Origin: Candidatus Latescibacterota bacterium
GTDB lineage: Bacteria; Latescibacterota; UBA2968; UBA8231
Direction: 5' to 3'
NCBI GenBank assembly: GCA_022826515.1
Contig: JAJDUT010000026.1
Location: forward strand, 1 to 55,072
DNA: 55,072 nt
In this document: piece after piece, positions 8,184 through 17,226 of the stretch
Position numbering within the stretch: position 1 is the stretch's first letter
How the letters are laid out: every line of letters starts with the position of its first letter
Made by a program: the position numbers and the translations under genes
Notes under the pieces: model-generated
The model's database searches: none
What the model was told of the DNA's origin: nothing
What the model saw: the letters and a program-made list of their open reading frames with translations, nothing else

Positions 8184-11100
8184 TTACTTGAGTAGCAGCA
8201 TCTTCTTGACTTTGAGGAACTCACCGCCCGCCTGCAAGCGGTAGAAATACATCCCCGAAGACAAGCTGTGCCCGCTGTCGTTCGTCGCGTCCCACTCCAC
8301 GACGTAGCGACCGGCATTCTGATGCTCGGCAACCAGCGTCCGAACAGGCTGACCAAGTACGTTATACACGATCAGTTCCACGTCCGCCGCCTGCGGCAAC
8401 GCATACTGGATCGTCGTCGCTGGGTTGAACGGGTTCGGAAAGTTGTCTGCCAAGGAGAATGCGGCTGGCAGCGTCTGCAACGACATCGATAAGCTCGCGC
8501 CGTTGGCATCCGTGACCGTGTAGGTATATACGGTCTCGCTCGCCGCCATCGGCGTACCCGCAATCGTCCGCGTAGCCGCGTCGAACGTCAGCCCCGCCGG
8601 CAGGGCCGGCGAGAGGCTGTACGTCAACGGTGCCGTGCCGCCTGCGCCTTCCGGCAGCGTGAGGCCCTCCACGGGCTGACCAATGACGAATTCGCGGATT
8701 TCAGTCAAACCGTGCGAATCCGGCACGATCTTACCAGCGCCGAACAAGTCGCCGAAGCTCAGCGCCGCGTTGACCGTGATGGAGAACTCCAACGCCTCGT
8801 CTTCTCCTGTGCTGTCTGTCGCTAAGTAAAGGACATCGGCCTCCGCGGCGGCTGCGGGCGTACCCGAAACCGTCCGCGTCTCCGCGTCAAACGATAGACC
8901 TTCAGGCAAGCCGAAAGTTTGATACGTCACATCGCCTTCACCGCCCATAGCTTCCGGCAGGACCAAATCAGTGATCGCCGTACCAGCGGTGTAAGCCTGA
9001 TCTGCGACCTCCTCGGCGAAATGGAGACCAGCCATCATGCCGTCGTCCATGTCGCCGTCGCCCATGTCATCTTCCGCCATCATCTCGCCGTCTGCCAGCG
9101 TGATGGCTGCCGAACCCATGGCCAAGTCGTCAGCGGAACCGGTTAGGATAATGGTCTCCTCACCTTCTTCCGCGTCGTCGTCGGCAACTGCGTTGATGCT
9201 CACGGACGTCGTACCCGACACATCGCCTGCCGCAATCGTGATCTGCGCACGCGGATCGAAATCTGCGCTGTAATCCACATCGCGGGAGGCTGACGACTCC
9301 GAAGAGATGCCAATGTTTACCGTAACATCCTCTCCGGCGGCTTTGCCGTCCAAGGAAGCGGTTACTGTGACCGAAGTCGTAGTACCTTCGCTTACCTCAT
9401 CCGGATCTACCGACAGCACGATACCCGCGCTGTCCGACTCATTGTCAGAGATACCGATATCGACCTGAGCTGAGTGGCCACTCGACGAAGTAGCCTGCAC
9501 ACCGAAAGCCTTGTGGCCATCCGCCGTCGTGTTGTCCTTGGGCGTCAGGGTAAGCTGTGCCGTCCCTGATCTCGCGCCTTCGGCAATGGTGATGGACCCG
9601 TCCAGTGTGGCGTCGAAGTCCGTATCGCGCTCGGCCGCCTTACCTTCTGTTGGCGTGGTAATGCCGAGGGAGATGCTCTCGCCACCAGCTCCAGCAGCTT
9701 TCGCCAAGGTCACGGTCAGCGTGATGGTCGTCGCCTGATCGTCGTTTTCACGGACCGAAGTGTGGCTGGAGGTTATACCCTCGAGATTAACTTCGGGCGT
9801 CGGCGCAGCCGCGATGGTGATAGTGTAGGTCAAGCTCGCGGCGTTGGTGCCGTCCGTAGCGTAGTACGTAACTTCGGCTTCTCCAGCCGCCATCGGCGTA
9901 CCTGAAATCGTCCGCGTAGCCGCGTCAAACGACAGACCAGCGGGAAGGTCACCAGAGAGGAGGTGCGTCACTTCGGCATCTTCGTCCTCAGTGGTCGCTG
10001 CCGGCAGTTCCTCTTCCAACTCCTCGCCAACCGTGCCCGAGATGGTCGGATCGTCGTCAGCTAACGATAGGGCAGGCATTTCCTCCGGTACCTCCGGCGG
10101 CGGCGACTTTTTGTCTTTCAGGGTTATCGTCGCTCGTTCGACATTGATATCCTTGTCTCCGATTTTGACGATCCCCGGGGTATCAGCCTTCGCCATCGTT
10201 GACCCTATCTCGATCGTCTCGTCCGCCGGTTTACCATCCCCGTCATCTTTCTCATCTGCTACTGGGGTAATGGTGATCATCTGCGTGGCAGTTATCTCGC
10301 CGGCAGGAATCGTCAGAGTGCGCAAGGAGGCTGTGTAGTCAACTTCGCGGGCCGCACTACCACCAAGCGCAGTCAAGGGTATGTCCACGGCTGCGGTGTG
10401 CGCTTTGCCGATTACGTGTGCAATAATCGTAATAGCGGTCTCACCGTCGATCTCTGATATCATATCGGGATCCGCAGTCAACTCGATACTAGAGATATCC
10501 CCCTCGTCGTCAACGATCGCGATTGTAGCTATCTTCTCCTCGGTCACGTCTCCGGTATCGACGTGAACTTCGAACTGCCAATCGTTCTTGGCGTCGTTGT
10601 CTTCGGGGGAGACAAAGATAGTCGCTATGCCCGATTTCTCGCCTGCTGGAATGACCAGCCTACTATCATCTACCTCTGCCTCGTATTCCGTATCGCGCGT
10701 CCCCTTACCGGATACCTGTTTAATCGTGACAGACACAGTGATCCCCCCGTCTGGGGCAGCAGCCTTCAAGTTAATTTTCACCTTGGCTTCCTGGTTATCC
10801 CCCGCATCCTCGTAAATCGGGGAAGAGACCTCTGTCACCGAATCCACTCTAGGTAGCCCTTCGTCCGTTATCTTGATAAAGCCGGGGACTACGGTTATCA
10901 TGTAAGAATCCGTCGGATTATCACCACCATCTGCCAAACCATCCGGATTCACCGTTATCGGGGAGTCTTCTGACCCTAGCGCGATCCAAGTATTCTTCTC
11001 GCCTAGTCGCGATTTGTTCACATTTATGGGATCAATGTGAATCGTCTTTGACGCCGACATTTTACCTTTGGGGATGACTATATCACCAAAGTCACTCCCA

Positions 11101-12059
11101 CGATAAAACGCATCGCGAGAAGCTACCTTATCTCCATTTTCGCTAGTTGCGATGGCTTGGAAGCCTTCGTCATTCACAGTCCCTGAAACATCAGGAGTAC
11201 GACCATCGGCAACATCTTTAAAAGAAAACGTCAACGCTTTTTCTGCCGGCTGTGCGTCCAAGGATGCGGTCACGACGACTGCCATACGATCAGCCTCTTT
11301 GCTGATAGAGGTCTTGTCAAACGTGAAAGTGATCGCCGCGTTCTTCCGGTCATTATCGCGCAGATGGAAATACGCCGGACGGACTAGAGTAGAGGTTGTC
11401 TGATCGTCAGCGCCATCGTTGTTATTGCCTGTAATCCAGATCCGAAGATCGTCATTAGCACTTTGGACGCCTCGTCTAGCCGCTTCTATTACTTCAGTAG
11501 CACTGGTAGCCGTGGATCCCACGAGCTCATCGTCATTGGGATAGAAGGAGACTGTTACCTCTCCTTTTGCCTTATCCTTCGGAATAATGAGCATAGGCAT
11601 ATCCAAGATGTAGCGATCATTTGGCGGAGAACCGCTTACGGAGGCTGGTCGCGTCAGCGTTGTAGGCATAAGGCTAGATGCTGCGCCAGCACCTTCATTG
11701 GCAATGGAGTTCAAGGATATACGCATCAGTGCCTTACCCTTGGCATCGTCGTCGTTCATCTTGTCCATACCATTAGCCTTAAGACGTGTGGCAGTGACTT
11801 TGATCGGCACCGATGCTTGATCTTTATGCGAACCATTCGCGCCTAACGCACCCTCGTTTACTTCTAACATGTCCAACTCCAGCACAACAACATCCCGAGT
11901 TGCGCTAGCATCACCACCTGCATCAACCGCTACCTCAAGCCGCCCTCCCTGACCTATCGCCAGTGCCTGAGCCTCTCCGGCCCATACTAATGCAAAGCAG
12001 GCGGCCAGTAACCAAGGGACGCAATCCAAACGCCGGATTAGCGACTTCATGTGTATCAT
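8184..12059 (-). CDS. Large secreted multidomain protein (Calx-beta and putative Ig repeats, FlgD-like C-terminus)
   Basis: 1291 residues. The first of two close ATGs (12059, second at 12050) has GGGAGG seven bases upstream. A signal peptide ends near GEAQALA. About five Calx-beta-like units lie at residues 240-390, 400-510, 520-640, 758-860 and 873-975, recognisable by TVTASLDG and the acid-rich end DDDAEEGEETI. Three cadherin-like putative Ig domains (He_PIG type) carry LPAGLSFDAATRTISGTP or close variants near 676-760, 1010-1095 and 1120-1195. The C-terminus has NFPNPFNPATTIQYALP, YNVLGQPVRTLV and SGMYFYRL, a FlgD-like/T9SS-type end domain. Many acidic loops suggest Ca2+ binding. A surface adhesin or matrix protein is inferred; no enzyme domain is visible. 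Confidence 0.87.
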   Translation of the reverse strand: MIHMKSLIRRLDCVPWLLAACFALVWAGEAQALAIGQGGRLEVAVDAGGDASATRDVVVLELDMLEVNEGALGANGSHKDQASVPIKVTATRLKANGMDKMNDDDAKGKALMRISLNSIANEGAGAASSLMPTTLTRPASVSGSPPNDRYILDMPMLIIPKDKAKGEVTVSFYPNDDELVGSTATSATEVIEAARRGVQSANDDLRIWITGNNNDGADDQTTSTLVRPAYFHLRDNDRKNAAITFTFDKTSISKEADRMAVVVTASLDAQPAEKALTFSFKDVADGRTPDVSGTVNDEGFQAIATSENGDKVASRDAFYRGSDFGDIVIPKGKMSASKTIHIDPINVNKSRLGEKNTWIALGSEDSPITVNPDGLADGGDNPTDSYMITVVPGFIKITDEGLPRVDSVTEVSSPIYEDAGDNQEAKVKINLKAAAPDGGITVSVTIKQVSGKGTRDTEYEAEVDDSRLVIPAGEKSGIATIFVSPEDNDAKNDWQFEVHVDTGDVTEEKIATIAIVDDEGDISSIELTADPDMISEIDGETAITIIAHVIGKAHTAAVDIPLTALGGSAAREVDYTASLRTLTIPAGEITATQMITITPVADEKDDGDGKPADETIEIGSTMAKADTPGIVKIGDKDINVERATITLKDKKSPPPEVPEEMPALSLADDDPTISGTVGEELEEELPAATTEDEDAEVTHLLSGDLPAGLSFDAATRTISGTPMAAGEAEVTYYATDGTNAASLTYTITIAAAPTPEVNLEGITSSHTSVRENDDQATTITLTVTLAKAAGAGGESISLGITTPTEGKAAERDTDFDATLDGSITIAEGARSGTAQLTLTPKDNTTADGHKAFGVQATSSSGHSAQVDIGISDNESDSAGIVLSVDPDEVSEGTTTSVTVTASLDGKAAGEDVTVNIGISSESSASRDVDYSADFDPRAQITIAAGDVSGTTSVSINAVADDDAEEGEETIILTGSADDLAMGSAAITLADGEMMAEDDMGDGDMDDGMMAGLHFAEEVADQAYTAGTAITDLVLPEAMGGEGDVTYQTFGLPEGLSFDAETRTVSGTPAAAAEADVLYLATDSTGEDEALEFSITVNAALSFGDLFGAGKIVPDSHGLTEIREFVIGQPVEGLTLPEGAGGTAPLTYSLSPALPAGLTFDAATRTIAGTPMAASETVYTYTVTDANGASLSMSLQTLPAAFSLADNFPNPFNPATTIQYALPQAADVELIVYNVLGQPVRTLVAEHQNAGRYVVEWDATNDSGHSLSSGMYFYRLQAGGEFLKVKKMLLLK

Positions 12060-12066
12060 TATGAAA

Positions 12067-12089
12067 CCTCCCCAGGGATCGCGTCCCTG
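12067..12089 (-). promoter_or_regulatory. Hairpin abutting the ribosome binding site of the 1291-residue protein
   Basis: CAGGGA and TCCCTG (12073-12089) form a 6-bp stem with a 5-base loop that touches the GGGGAGG ribosome site (12067-12073) on the minus strand. Together with a leader of roughly 155 bases it could tune translation. I could not match the leader to a known riboswitch class. Confidence 0.4.
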
Positions 12090-12222
12090 ATTATGAAAGT
12101 GATATGAAAAGATGGATTTGCTTCAAACCCACTAAGAATTTGCGTTTTTGCGTATTTCATATGCCCCCTTTCGCGGCTTTCTCGTCCATAACGCATACGC
12201 GTTTTCCTCTACAATAGAGCTA

Positions 12223-12251
12223 ATTATACCGAGAAAAAATAGAAGTGTCAA
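12223..12251 (-). promoter_or_regulatory. Consensus sigma70-type promoter for the 1291-residue secreted protein
   Basis: On the minus strand TTGACA (12251-12246), exactly 17 bases, then TATAAT (12228-12223): both boxes match the housekeeping consensus at all six positions. Transcription would start near 12216 and give a leader of about 155 bases before the ATG at 12059. Sequence evidence is strong; activity is not shown. Confidence 0.85.
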
Positions 12252-12450
12252 GTGTAAATTCCCTATTAAAATACTTAATAAAAACCCCCTGTAAGCCTCC
12301 ATTTAAGAAAGCACCAAGACTAGCCAATAGCAAACGGGAACTTGTGCAAATGGGTTGGAGTTCGGTTTGCGGGGCTGCTGCATTGAAACTTTCCTACCGT
12401 TCAGCCCTCTGGCTCGTACGATTCGGCATCTTCCGCCACGCGCCTACCCC
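12252..12450. other. Intergenic stretch without recognisable gene
   Basis: About 200 bases between the promoter of the large secreted protein and the end of the coiled-coil gene. No convincing ORF, ribosome site or strong hairpin seen on either strand. Confidence 0.5.
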
Positions 12451-13053
12451 TCACTCCTGCGCCTCGTACGATTCCGACGCCTCAGCCACCCGCTCCCCCG
12501 CATCCACCCGATACGAAAGCCCCGCCCGTATCGTCTCCAACACCCCATTCAGCCGCGCCAGCTCCTGCTCCAACCGACCCAACCGCTCCGGCAACGTCTC
12601 CAACACCCCATCTATCCGCGCCTGTTCCTGCTCCAGCCGACCCAACCGCTCACTCATCCCAGCCTGCCCTTCCTCCAACCGACCCAACCGCTCCGAAAGC
12701 GTCTCCAACACCTCATTCATCCGCGCCTGTTCCTGCTCTAACCGCCCCAACCGCTCACTCATCCCAGCCAGCTCCTGCTCCAGCCGACCCAACCGCTCAC
12801 TCATCCCAGCCTGCCCTTCCTCCAACCGACCCAACCGCTCACTCATCCCAGCCTGCCCTTCCTCCAGCCGACCCAACCGCTCAGACATCCCCACCTGCTC
12901 CTGTTCCAACCGCCCCAACCGCTCATCCATCCGCTTGTTCAGCCGATCTTCAAGCGCCTTCATATCGGCGCGCATACGCTGCGTCGTCACCAAAATCAAC
13001 CCGGCCAACACGACACCGACGCCGATAACCGTCCAAGCAACCGCATTTTCCAT
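12451..13053 (-). CDS. Membrane-anchored coiled-coil repeat protein
   Basis: 200 residues from the ATG at 13053, preceded by GGAGGAG; open frame extends further up but without a ribosome site. An N-terminal helix (AWTVIGVGVVLAGLILVTT) is followed by a long coiled coil of near-identical 14-residue units of the form MSERLGRLEEGQAG, eight or more copies, some with ARMNEVLETL variants. The 14-residue period (two heptads) predicts a continuous coiled coil. The function is unknown. Two smaller plus-strand proteins nearby (15608-15865, 15888-16097) also pair GRLEG/GKLEG coils with one TM helix, at the C-terminus. The gene is directly downstream of the YfhO-type gene on the same strand. Confidence 0.75.
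   Translation of the reverse strand: MENAVAWTVIGVGVVLAGLILVTTQRMRADMKALEDRLNKRMDERLGRLEQEQVGMSERLGRLEEGQAGMSERLGRLEEGQAGMSERLGRLEQELAGMSERLGRLEQEQARMNEVLETLSERLGRLEEGQAGMSERLGRLEQEQARIDGVLETLPERLGRLEQELARLNGVLETIRAGLSYRVDAGERVAEASESYEAQE
12557..12940. repeat. Tandem 42-base coding repeats in the coiled-coil gene
   Basis: The plus strand shows repeated units of about 42 bases such as CTGCCCTTCCTCCAACCGAC followed by CCAACCGCTCACTCATCCCA, several nearly identical at 12645-12890. Each unit encodes one 14-residue coil repeat of the minus-strand gene. There are no unique spacers, so this is a coding repeat and not a CRISPR array. Confidence 0.85.
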
Positions 13054-13108
13054 GTCTAGATCTCCTCCAAAACTTTCGCTGAAAATATCACTTACCCCCA
13101 TCCCTATG

Positions 13109-15547
13109 TCAACCAACCCGCCGCTGCCGCCATGCCCCCACCACCACAATCCCAACCACAATCAACCCCACCAACCCCGCCCCCCGCGCCCAAGCCAACA
13201 CCGGCGAAAAATAGCGCAACTCCACCTCGTGTTCCCCAGCCGACAACGCCACCCCCTTCCACACGTAATTCACCCGCACCATCTCGGCCTCCTCCCCATC
13301 CACCCACACCGACCAATTCGACTGGTAATTCTCCGACACCACCAACACCCGCGCCCCCGCACTCTGCGTCCGCACGCGAATCAATCCCTCCTTTGGATCG
13401 TACGCCAGCCGCTCCACCCGATCCCCCGCCCGATCCCCCGCCCCATCGAGCCGCACCGCCGGCACCTTCTCCAACAACGCCACACCCTGCGGATCGGCCC
13501 GCCCACTCAACAACCGCGCCAACACAGCCTCGCCGCTATCCAACACCTCGGCTTCCGGCGCAAGGTAAAACCACGGCAACGCCTGCGGATTTTCGTACAG
13601 CCGATAGCGCGCCCCCTCAAAGCGCAGCGGATACGCCGCCATATCCAATTCTAGCAGCTTAGGCACCGCCACGTACTTCCCATTGAGCAAATTCAACAGC
13701 GATTGAAACCCGGCCGACGGCACCCCCGTCCGCATAAACTGCTGCACCAACGGCTCAAACTCCTTCAGCATCCGATCGTAGCGCCCCACCGTCAAATCGT
13801 GAAAACCCGTAATAGACCCAACCCCGTGCAGGTGATACCCCGGCTCCTCCAACACCCGAAAGCTAGGCAAGGGCAACACGCGAAAAAGCGACTCATCCTT
13901 TTGCAAAAACTGCACCGCACGCGGATTCTCGCGGCGAATATCCGCATAGTGCCCCGGATCCCGATAGTGCAAATAAACCCGATCCACCCGCCACGTATCA
14001 AACAACGTCACCACACACAACCCCCCCACCAACACCGTCGCCGAAAGCTGCCCCCCCAGCCGCAGCAAGAGCAACGCCAACCCCGCACCCAAAGCCACCA
14101 CCACGTACCAACCCCCACGCGCAATCCAATCGTAACTCCCAGCCAACACCGCCCGCTTCTGCGGCGCAATATCTCCGTAAAACAAATTTATCCACGCCTC
14201 AGTCGTCCCCTGCGGAAAAAGCGCCACCAGCAAAGCCAACGCCGCGAGGACGCCGCCGACATAAACCAAGCGGCCCCGCAACAACGCCCGCTCATCCGCG
14301 TCCGCATCCAACACCCGCTGCAACCCCAACCCCGCCATCGCACACCCGGCAAACGCAAACACAAACGACCCCATGCCAATGGCGCGCTGCACATCCGCCC
14401 CCGGCAGCAAGTGGAACGCCAACCAATGCACGGGCGTGTGCTCGCCCAACACGTACGCCAACGCCAGCACAAACACCCCGCCCAACAGCGCCACCTGCGG
14501 TCGTCGCCGACTCTCCGGCACCATCAGCAAGGCCAACAGCACAGCCAACGCGCCAAAGTACTCAGAGTTGACCTTAAACGCATTGCGCCCCCAATAGCGC
14601 GACCCTCCCTGCACCAGCACATTGTCGTACCCCCCGAACTCCGGCACCACCAGCGACGCCACCTCCTCGGGATGCAGCGACCAACTCCGCGCATACGCAA
14701 GCTGCTCCTCCGCGGTCTTACCCCCCACCTCATCCCCCATCGCCCGCTTGGACTCGGCGCGAGTGTACATCATCACCGGAAAAGCCCCCTCCGCCCCCAG
14801 CGCCAACCCCAGCACCACCGCACCTATAAAATGAATAAAGCGCCGCACGATACCCCGCTCGCGGCGCAACTGGTACAACTTAAACAGGAAATAGACGCCT
14901 AAGCCCAACAGCGCGAAGTACGTCATCGGCGGATGCGAGTAAATACACATGCCAATCAAGCCCCCAACCGCCGCCCAATAAATCAGCCGCCGCTGCGCCA
15001 GAGCCTTTTCCAACGCCCAGATAATCCACGGGAACAGCGCAATGACCCCCATCTTGGCATAGTGCCCGGCCAACGGAAACGCCAAGAACGTCGGCGCAGA
15101 CATAAACGCCACCCCACCCCACAACGCAGCGCGCCCCCCCACGTGAATTTGCCGCAAGTACGCGTACATCCCCAAACCAGCCACGCACATCGTCAGAATG
15201 TAGCGCCAGCCAATATACCGCTGAAAAGTCGTAAAAAAGTACAGGACGTACGCCGGAAAGTACTGCGGACGAATCGCCTCGGACTGGGGAAAGCCGCCCA
15301 TCTTGGGATCCCACATCGGCTGGTCCACAGTCTGCACCTTGTCCCAAAAACTCAGGTCCGCTCCCTTGTGATAATCCGTCCCCACATCCATGCCAAAGAC
15401 GATCTTGTCCGACAGCGGAAACTCGTAGAAGTACAGCAGACTCAAGGCGAGAAAAAAGACCAGCGGAAAAAGTCGGTGATTCCACAGCGGCGGCCTCTCG
15501 GCCTTTGCCGGCGCTTGGGTTTTGGCGCGTTTATTTTTTTTGACCAT
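13109..15547 (-). CDS. YfhO-family integral membrane protein
   Basis: 812 residues. A basic N-terminus (MVKKNKRAKTQ) leads into a helix (LFPLVFFLALSLLYFYEF), then about a dozen further hydrophobic helices and a large C-terminal extracytoplasmic domain ending with one more helix (LVGLIVVGIVVVGAW). Family features include the acidic FGMDVGTDYHKG stretch after helix 1, LAGHYAKMG, and the C-terminal SENYQSNWSVWVDG region. YfhO proteins are GT-C-like membrane proteins linked to glycosylation of surface polymers; the substrate here is unknown. The ATG at 15547 has GAGG upstream. Confidence 0.85.
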   Translation of the reverse strand: MVKKNKRAKTQAPAKAERPPLWNHRLFPLVFFLALSLLYFYEFPLSDKIVFGMDVGTDYHKGADLSFWDKVQTVDQPMWDPKMGGFPQSEAIRPQYFPAYVLYFFTTFQRYIGWRYILTMCVAGLGMYAYLRQIHVGGRAALWGGVAFMSAPTFLAFPLAGHYAKMGVIALFPWIIWALEKALAQRRLIYWAAVGGLIGMCIYSHPPMTYFALLGLGVYFLFKLYQLRRERGIVRRFIHFIGAVVLGLALGAEGAFPVMMYTRAESKRAMGDEVGGKTAEEQLAYARSWSLHPEEVASLVVPEFGGYDNVLVQGGSRYWGRNAFKVNSEYFGALAVLLALLMVPESRRRPQVALLGGVFVLALAYVLGEHTPVHWLAFHLLPGADVQRAIGMGSFVFAFAGCAMAGLGLQRVLDADADERALLRGRLVYVGGVLAALALLVALFPQGTTEAWINLFYGDIAPQKRAVLAGSYDWIARGGWYVVVALGAGLALLLLRLGGQLSATVLVGGLCVVTLFDTWRVDRVYLHYRDPGHYADIRRENPRAVQFLQKDESLFRVLPLPSFRVLEEPGYHLHGVGSITGFHDLTVGRYDRMLKEFEPLVQQFMRTGVPSAGFQSLLNLLNGKYVAVPKLLELDMAAYPLRFEGARYRLYENPQALPWFYLAPEAEVLDSGEAVLARLLSGRADPQGVALLEKVPAVRLDGAGDRAGDRVERLAYDPKEGLIRVRTQSAGARVLVVSENYQSNWSVWVDGEEAEMVRVNYVWKGVALSAGEHEVELRYFSPVLAWARGAGLVGLIVVGIVVVGAWRQRRVG

Positions 15548-15607
15548 GAAACCTCATTTTTTATATTCTATTTTAAGAAATCACCCACACGCAAAGTGGA
15601 CTCAACC

Positions 15608-15865
15608 ATGAACGAACCCACAACCCAAGCCCAAGATCACGACCGTCGCATCGGCAAGCTGGAAGGGACCGTTGAGCAAGGGATAACGCCCCGCTTGGAC
15701 CGAATCGAGCGCACTATAAGCGAAATTCAGCAAGAGATCATCAATCTGCGCCGCGATACCAATGCCCGCTTCGACGCGCAAACACGCTGGTTAGTGGGAA
15801 TGCAGGTCGCTAGCCTATTAGCTATCGGCAGCCTATTAGTCTCCATTCTAATGAAGCTGAACTAA
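15608..15865 (+). CDS. Small coiled-coil protein with C-terminal membrane anchor
   Basis: 85 residues from the ATG at 15608; the frame is open further up, but that part is antisense to the YfhO gene. A charged start (TQAQDHDRRIGKLEG) runs into a heptad-like coil (LDRIERTISEIQQEIINLRR) and ends with one membrane helix (VGMQVASLLAIGSLLVSIL). It is a clear paralogue of the next gene: both begin with TQAQDHDRR and end with MQVASLLA-GSLLVSIL. The ribosome site is weak. The function is unknown; phage XhlA-type small membrane proteins have a similar layout. Confidence 0.7.
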   Translation: MNEPTTQAQDHDRRIGKLEGTVEQGITPRLDRIERTISEIQQEIINLRRDTNARFDAQTRWLVGMQVASLLAIGSLLVSILMKLN

Positions 15866-15887
15866 TCCCCACCCCTACATCGCAACC

Positions 15888-16097
15888 ATGAGCGAGCCCG
15901 TAACCCAAGCCCAAGATCACGACCGCCGCTTAGGCCGTCTGGAAGGAATCGCCGAACAGACCGCCCAAGCGATCATCGATTTGCGTCAGGACATGCCCGA
16001 ACTGCGTGCGTCCATTCGCTGGATTATTGGGATGCAGGTAGCCAGCCTATTAGCACTCGGCAGTTTGTTGGTGTCCATCCTCCTCAAGCTGCCCTAG
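15888..16097 (+). CDS. Small coiled-coil membrane protein, tandem paralogue of the preceding gene
   Basis: 69 residues. It shares TQAQDHDRRLGRLEG and the helix IGMQVASLLALGSLLVSILL with the gene at 15608 but lacks about 16 residues of the central coil. It begins 22 bases after the first copy, so a tandem duplication followed by shortening is likely. Its stop overlaps the stop of the convergent glycosyltransferase gene by four bases (CTAG). Confidence 0.7.
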   Translation: MSEPVTQAQDHDRRLGRLEGIAEQTAQAIIDLRQDMPELRASIRWIIGMQVASLLALGSLLVSILLKLP

Positions 16098-17209
16098 TGG
16101 CGGGCTCCCGCCACCGCCCGCAAATACACGCCCTCCAAATCCTCGGCCAACCGATCCCAACTAAACCGCCCAGCCCACGCCCGGCCAGCCGCCCCCAGAT
16201 CCCGCCGCCTCGCGTCGTCAGCAATCAACGCCCGCATCCCATCCGCCAAAGCCCCCACATCCTCGGGCGGCACCAGCACCCCCGTCTCATCGTGGCGCAC
16301 AGCATCCCGCAAGCCGTCAATGTCCGTACCCAACACAGCTTTCCCAGCCGCCGCAGCTTCCACCGCCACCATGCACCACCCCTCGTAGCGCGACGGAACG
16401 CAGACCACGAGCGCACGGCGCAAAAGCTCGCCTTGTCGTTCCTCTTCCACACTCCCGATAACCTCCACCCGGCCCTCCAATCCCGCCCTCCGCGCCAAGT
16501 CGCGCACCTTAGCGAGTTGCTTAGGAGTCCCACGCCCAGCCAACTTGAGTCGAATATCCGGGTGCTCGTCAGCAATCTCGGCAAACGCGGAGATCAATAG
16601 GTCAATCCCCTTAGTGTGAATATCCATGCGCCCAAAGTAGAGCAAGTACGGCGCTTCCTCGGGCACCAGCCCAAAAAAACGCCGATCAACACCACTGTAC
16701 ACCAGATTGACCTCCGCGTCGCGGGCGCGTCCCTGAATGCGCGCTTGCACGCTAGGCGCAATCGTCAAAATCCGACCATAAGCCCGCAGGGCACGCCGCT
16801 CGCACAACCACGCCACACCGCCCACCAGCGGATGCTTGGCAAGCGCATGAAGTCCCATGAAGTGATAAAACAACAGCAACCCCTGCCGCCGCAGTGCCGC
16901 CGGAACGCGCAGCGGCGCAAACGCCGAAAACTCATTGATCCACAAATCCCACTCCAGCCGCTGCAACTGCGCCACGGCTGCGCGACAATAGCCCACCCGG
17001 CTCAGAGCATAGCTGCGGGCCGAGCCAACGCGCAACAGGCGCAGGCCGTGCCGTTCGGTTTCTAACTCAGCTCCGGGAAACAGACCACTGACGACGGTAA
17101 TCTCGTGGCGGCTGGCCAAGCGGCGGTAGAGTTCCATCGCCCGCACCGCACCGCCGCCGCCCAACCACGGATTGGCGATGTCGTCGTACATCAGATGGCA
17201 AATTTTCAT
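16094..17209 (-). CDS. Glycosyltransferase family 4 (GT-B fold)
   Basis: 371 residues. It starts MKICHLMYDDIANPWLGGGG, the glycine-rich acceptor-side loop, and carries VNLVYSGVDRRFF, LLYFGRMDIHTKGIDLLI, RLKLAGRGTP and the donor-binding PSRYEGWCMVAVEAAAAGK (E-x7-E motif). Such enzymes transfer sugars from nucleotide-sugar donors at the cytosolic membrane face, typically for polysaccharides or glycolipids. It begins 17 bases after hisB and is the last gene of the his operon; a functional tie to histidine synthesis is unlikely. Confidence 0.9.
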   Translation of the reverse strand: MKICHLMYDDIANPWLGGGGAVRAMELYRRLASRHEITVVSGLFPGAELETERHGLRLLRVGSARSYALSRVGYCRAAVAQLQRLEWDLWINEFSAFAPLRVPAALRRQGLLLFYHFMGLHALAKHPLVGGVAWLCERRALRAYGRILTIAPSVQARIQGRARDAEVNLVYSGVDRRFFGLVPEEAPYLLYFGRMDIHTKGIDLLISAFAEIADEHPDIRLKLAGRGTPKQLAKVRDLARRAGLEGRVEVIGSVEEERQGELLRRALVVCVPSRYEGWCMVAVEAAAAGKAVLGTDIDGLRDAVRHDETGVLVPPEDVGALADGMRALIADDARRRDLGAAGRAWAGRFSWDRLAEDLEGVYLRAVAGARH

Positions 17210-17226
17210 GGGCGTTTGCCCGTGCC

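Noticed and set aside
12090..12222. c-di-GMP or TPP riboswitch in the leader of the large secreted protein
   Set aside because: Scattered GGGACGC and GCAAA bits do not form the conserved order of any class I could recall.
12557..12940. Repeat array resembling CRISPR
   Set aside because: Units are contiguous 42-base coding repeats with no unique spacers, and no cas genes are present.
12245..13662. Long plus-strand ORFs (469 and 176 codons) rich in Pro, Ser, Arg and Asn
   Set aside because: They are antisense to the coiled-coil gene and to the end of the YfhO gene; composition is a by-product of the repeats and high GC, with no ribosome site or family match.
13703..15600. Plus-strand ORFs opposite the YfhO gene, including a long N-terminal extension of the small coiled-coil gene
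   Set aside because: They are His/Pro/Arg-rich shadows; only the part from 15608 has homology (to the tandem paralogue).
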